Source of the DNA: Pasteurellaceae bacterium
GTDB lineage: Bacteria; Pseudomonadota; Gammaproteobacteria; Enterobacterales; Pasteurellaceae
Assembly (NCBI GenBank): GCA_900756875.1
Contig: CAAELW010000177.1
Location: 1 to 6,532, forward strand
Direction of reading: 5' to 3'
Length of the DNA: 6,532 bases
Part shown: in pieces, positions 6,131-6,532 of the stretch
How the letters are laid out: each line of letters begins with the position of its first letter
Numbering within the stretch: the stretch's first letter is position 1
Notes under the pieces: model-generated
What the model was told of the DNA's origin: nothing
The model's database searches: none
Seen by the model: only the letters and a program-made list of their open reading frames with translations
Made by a program: the position numbers and the translations under genes

Positions 6131-6532
6131 TTAAATATCAGCGGGTAAAGTACTTATTTCAGCGGAAATACTTTCACCAAATTGAAGTAATTTCTCTAAT
6201 CTCGCAGTTTCAATACACACCATATTTCGATATCCATCTGCTTTCATTGCACTTGGTGTTTTCTCCCAAGGATTCCATAGCACAATTGAATCGGCATAAT
6301 GATGGGTAATTTGAATACGTCGATTAAATGCTTTATCCACCAAGAATATTTTATCTTTCTCTAACGTATAAATACAATCCACTCCTTGTTCTATTCTGCG
6401 TGTTGAAGGAACATCAGCATGTTTACCTAGTAATGAGTCATAACCACGGTTTGGTAAATTTTGGACTTCAATTTGTGAAATATCACCAATATTAAAATAA
6501 CTGTGTAATGCCGCTTGAGCAGGTTCTTGCCC
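6131..6532 (-). CDS. yeaD: D-hexose-6-phosphate mutarotase (YeaD family), N-terminus cut off by the window edge
   Basis: The enzyme interconverts the alpha and beta anomers of hexose 6-phosphates such as glucose 6-phosphate, in the cytoplasm at the entry to glycolysis. The last 133 residues are visible and the frame is open to the window edge. ALHSYFNIGDISQIEV carries the conserved His (residue 10 of the visible part). The central ITHHYADSIVLWNPWEK matches the family's aldose-epimerase beta-sandwich. MVCIETA carries the conserved catalytic Glu (residue 108 of the visible part). In characterised family members this His/Glu pair does the acid-base chemistry. The family call rests on these motifs and on resemblance to E. 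coli YeaD. H. influenzae, as I recall, also has this gene next to infC. Substrate preference cannot be read from the fragment. A GTG at 6382 is an internal codon, not the start. Confidence 0.83.
   Translation of the reverse strand, partial: GQEPAQAALHSYFNIGDISQIEVQNLPNRGYDSLLGKHADVPSTRRIEQGVDCIYTLEKDKIFLVDKAFNRRIQITHHYADSIVLWNPWEKTPSAMKADGYRNMVCIETARLEKLLQFGESISAEISTLPADI

Noticed and set aside
6097..6309. A 70-residue plus-strand open frame over the infC promoter gap and the mutarotase gene.
   Set aside because: It is antisense to the mutarotase C-terminus, including its catalytic Glu codon, with no family resemblance.

Overview
The window reads as ordinary chromosomal housekeeping DNA from a member of the Pasteurellaceae, most likely a Haemophilus species. 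Three things point there. It carries five perfect copies of the Haemophilus-type DNA uptake signal core AAGTGCGGT, most with the A/T-rich extended flank. Its proteins are close to what I remember of H. influenzae ThiI, IspA, Dxs, IF3, L35 and L20. Its A/T-rich base composition also fits. Dxs differs enough from the H. influenzae protein as I remember it (shorter C-terminus, several substitutions after residue 480) that a related species such as H. parainfluenzae is plausible, but the sequence alone does not settle the species.

Left part (1-4384). A truncated thiI (tRNA 4-thiouridine synthesis) runs leftward out of the window. Divergently from it runs xseB-ispA-dxs: the exonuclease VII small subunit, farnesyl diphosphate synthase and DXP synthase. 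This is the same neighbourhood as in E. coli. The 167-base divergent gap holds two back-to-back promoters whose -10 regions form a perfect 11-bp inverted repeat, with an uptake signal between them. ispA and dxs are separated by a hairpin built from one perfect and one degenerate uptake signal and followed by six T, so dxs may be partly uncoupled from ispA. Dxs makes the first intermediate of the MEP pathway, and IspA uses the C5 products of that pathway.

Middle (4385-4627). This is a convergent gap with no gene. It holds an A/T hairpin, a weak hairpin plus T-run, a strong terminator for the dxs side and a GAAA-loop terminator for the rplT side.

Right part (4628-6532). On the minus strand, reading from the right edge, are the C-terminal 133 residues of a hexose-6-phosphate mutarotase (YeaD family), a terminator/promoter overlap, and then infC-rpmI-rplT (IF3, L35, L20). 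infC has no ATG, GTG or TTG at its expected start. It must begin at ATT or ATC behind an AAGGA ribosome site, the classic IF3 self-limiting start. The 198-base infC-rpmI spacer is highly structured, and one segment can pair with the rpmI ribosome binding site. That is what the L20 feedback operator is expected to look like. pheS/pheT, which follow rplT in E. coli, are absent here.

No new enzyme system, mobile element, CRISPR array or tRNA/rRNA gene is visible. The points of interest are regulatory RNA and uptake-signal architecture.
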